Part shown: one piece after another, positions 62,057-64,000 of the stretch
How positions within the stretch are numbered: position 1 is the stretch's first letter
Layout of the letters: each line of letters opens with the position of its first letter
Assembly: GCA_000016765.1 (NCBI GenBank)
Contig: CP000699.1
Coordinates: 2,604,001 to 2,668,000, forward strand
Reading direction: 5' to 3'
DNA from: Rhizorhabdus wittichii RW1
Lineage (GTDB): Bacteria > Pseudomonadota > Alphaproteobacteria > Sphingomonadales > Sphingomonadaceae
Length of the DNA stretch: 64,000 nucleotides
Position numbers and translations under genes: made by a program
Notes under the pieces: generated by a model
Databases searched by the model: none
Seen by the model: the letters and a program-made list of their open reading frames with translations, nothing else
Told to the model about the DNA's origin: nothing

Positions 62057-64000
<1,944 letters not shown>

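Overview
The window is GC-rich, gene-dense chromosomal DNA that looks like a sphingomonad (Alphaproteobacteria, Sphingomonadales; Sphingomonas/Rhizorhabdus-like). The reasons are the short (~437 aa) ProRS, MucR next to Fur, an aspartate/glutamate N-end leucyl/arginyl transferase (Bpt), a PafA/PhoK-type alkaline phosphatase, a PEPxxW-type PEP-CTERM/exosortase locus, and several intergenic palindromic repeat families. The species cannot be fixed from sequence alone.

Layout. 0-18 kb is housekeeping. A Tad-pilus TadG-like protein is cut by the left edge. Then come proS-lolC-lolD, pyrG, secG and tpiA (all minus); a PpiD-like foldase with trpE (plus); a small porin; and a Do/HtrA protease with hflK-hflC (minus), divergent from mrp and a CoA-binding protein. 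At 18.2-19.3 kb an IS30-family element is inserted in a REP-like repeat. 19.3-24.8 kb holds an inositol-phosphatase-like enzyme, pmbA, ubiA, rsmE and gshA. A 458-bp non-coding stretch with strong local hairpins precedes a secreted CAP protein.

25.9-42.4 kb is an exopolysaccharide/protein-sorting island. A PEP-CTERM protein lies divergent from an exosortase (probably XrtV type) and EpsI. They are followed by a small membrane protein, a PPIase lipoprotein with a sigma-54-like promoter, a polyprenyl-phosphate sugar transferase with a TPR lipoprotein, three glycosyltransferases, a glycosidase-like protein, a Wzx-like flippase, a small Tat-like protein coupled to a GMC oxidoreductase, and an O-antigen-ligase/polymerase-like protein. 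Together they could initiate, extend, flip and polymerise a lipid-linked glycan and couple it to sorting of PEP-CTERM proteins. Export genes (Wza/Wzc) are not seen here.

42.5-52.6 kb is a conserved run: nfuA, a nitroreductase, tsaB, rimI, mucR, fur, plsC-like, miaB, phoH, ybeY and corC. A second GMC oxidoreductase lies on the opposite strand between ybeY and corC. 52.7-64 kb holds a PQQ-type sugar dehydrogenase, bpt, ilvA, a beta-hydroxyacid dehydrogenase, an amidohydrolase, a PafA/PhoK-like phosphatase, a beta-helix protein and a 5'-truncated metH.

The most unusual non-coding features are two copies (29.57 and 55.02 kb) of a ~215-230 bp palindromic element, each butted against an intrinsic terminator whose hairpin contains the upstream gene's stop codon. 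Others are several paired REP-like repeats, one split by the IS30 element, and the structured region at about 24.87-25.06 kb.
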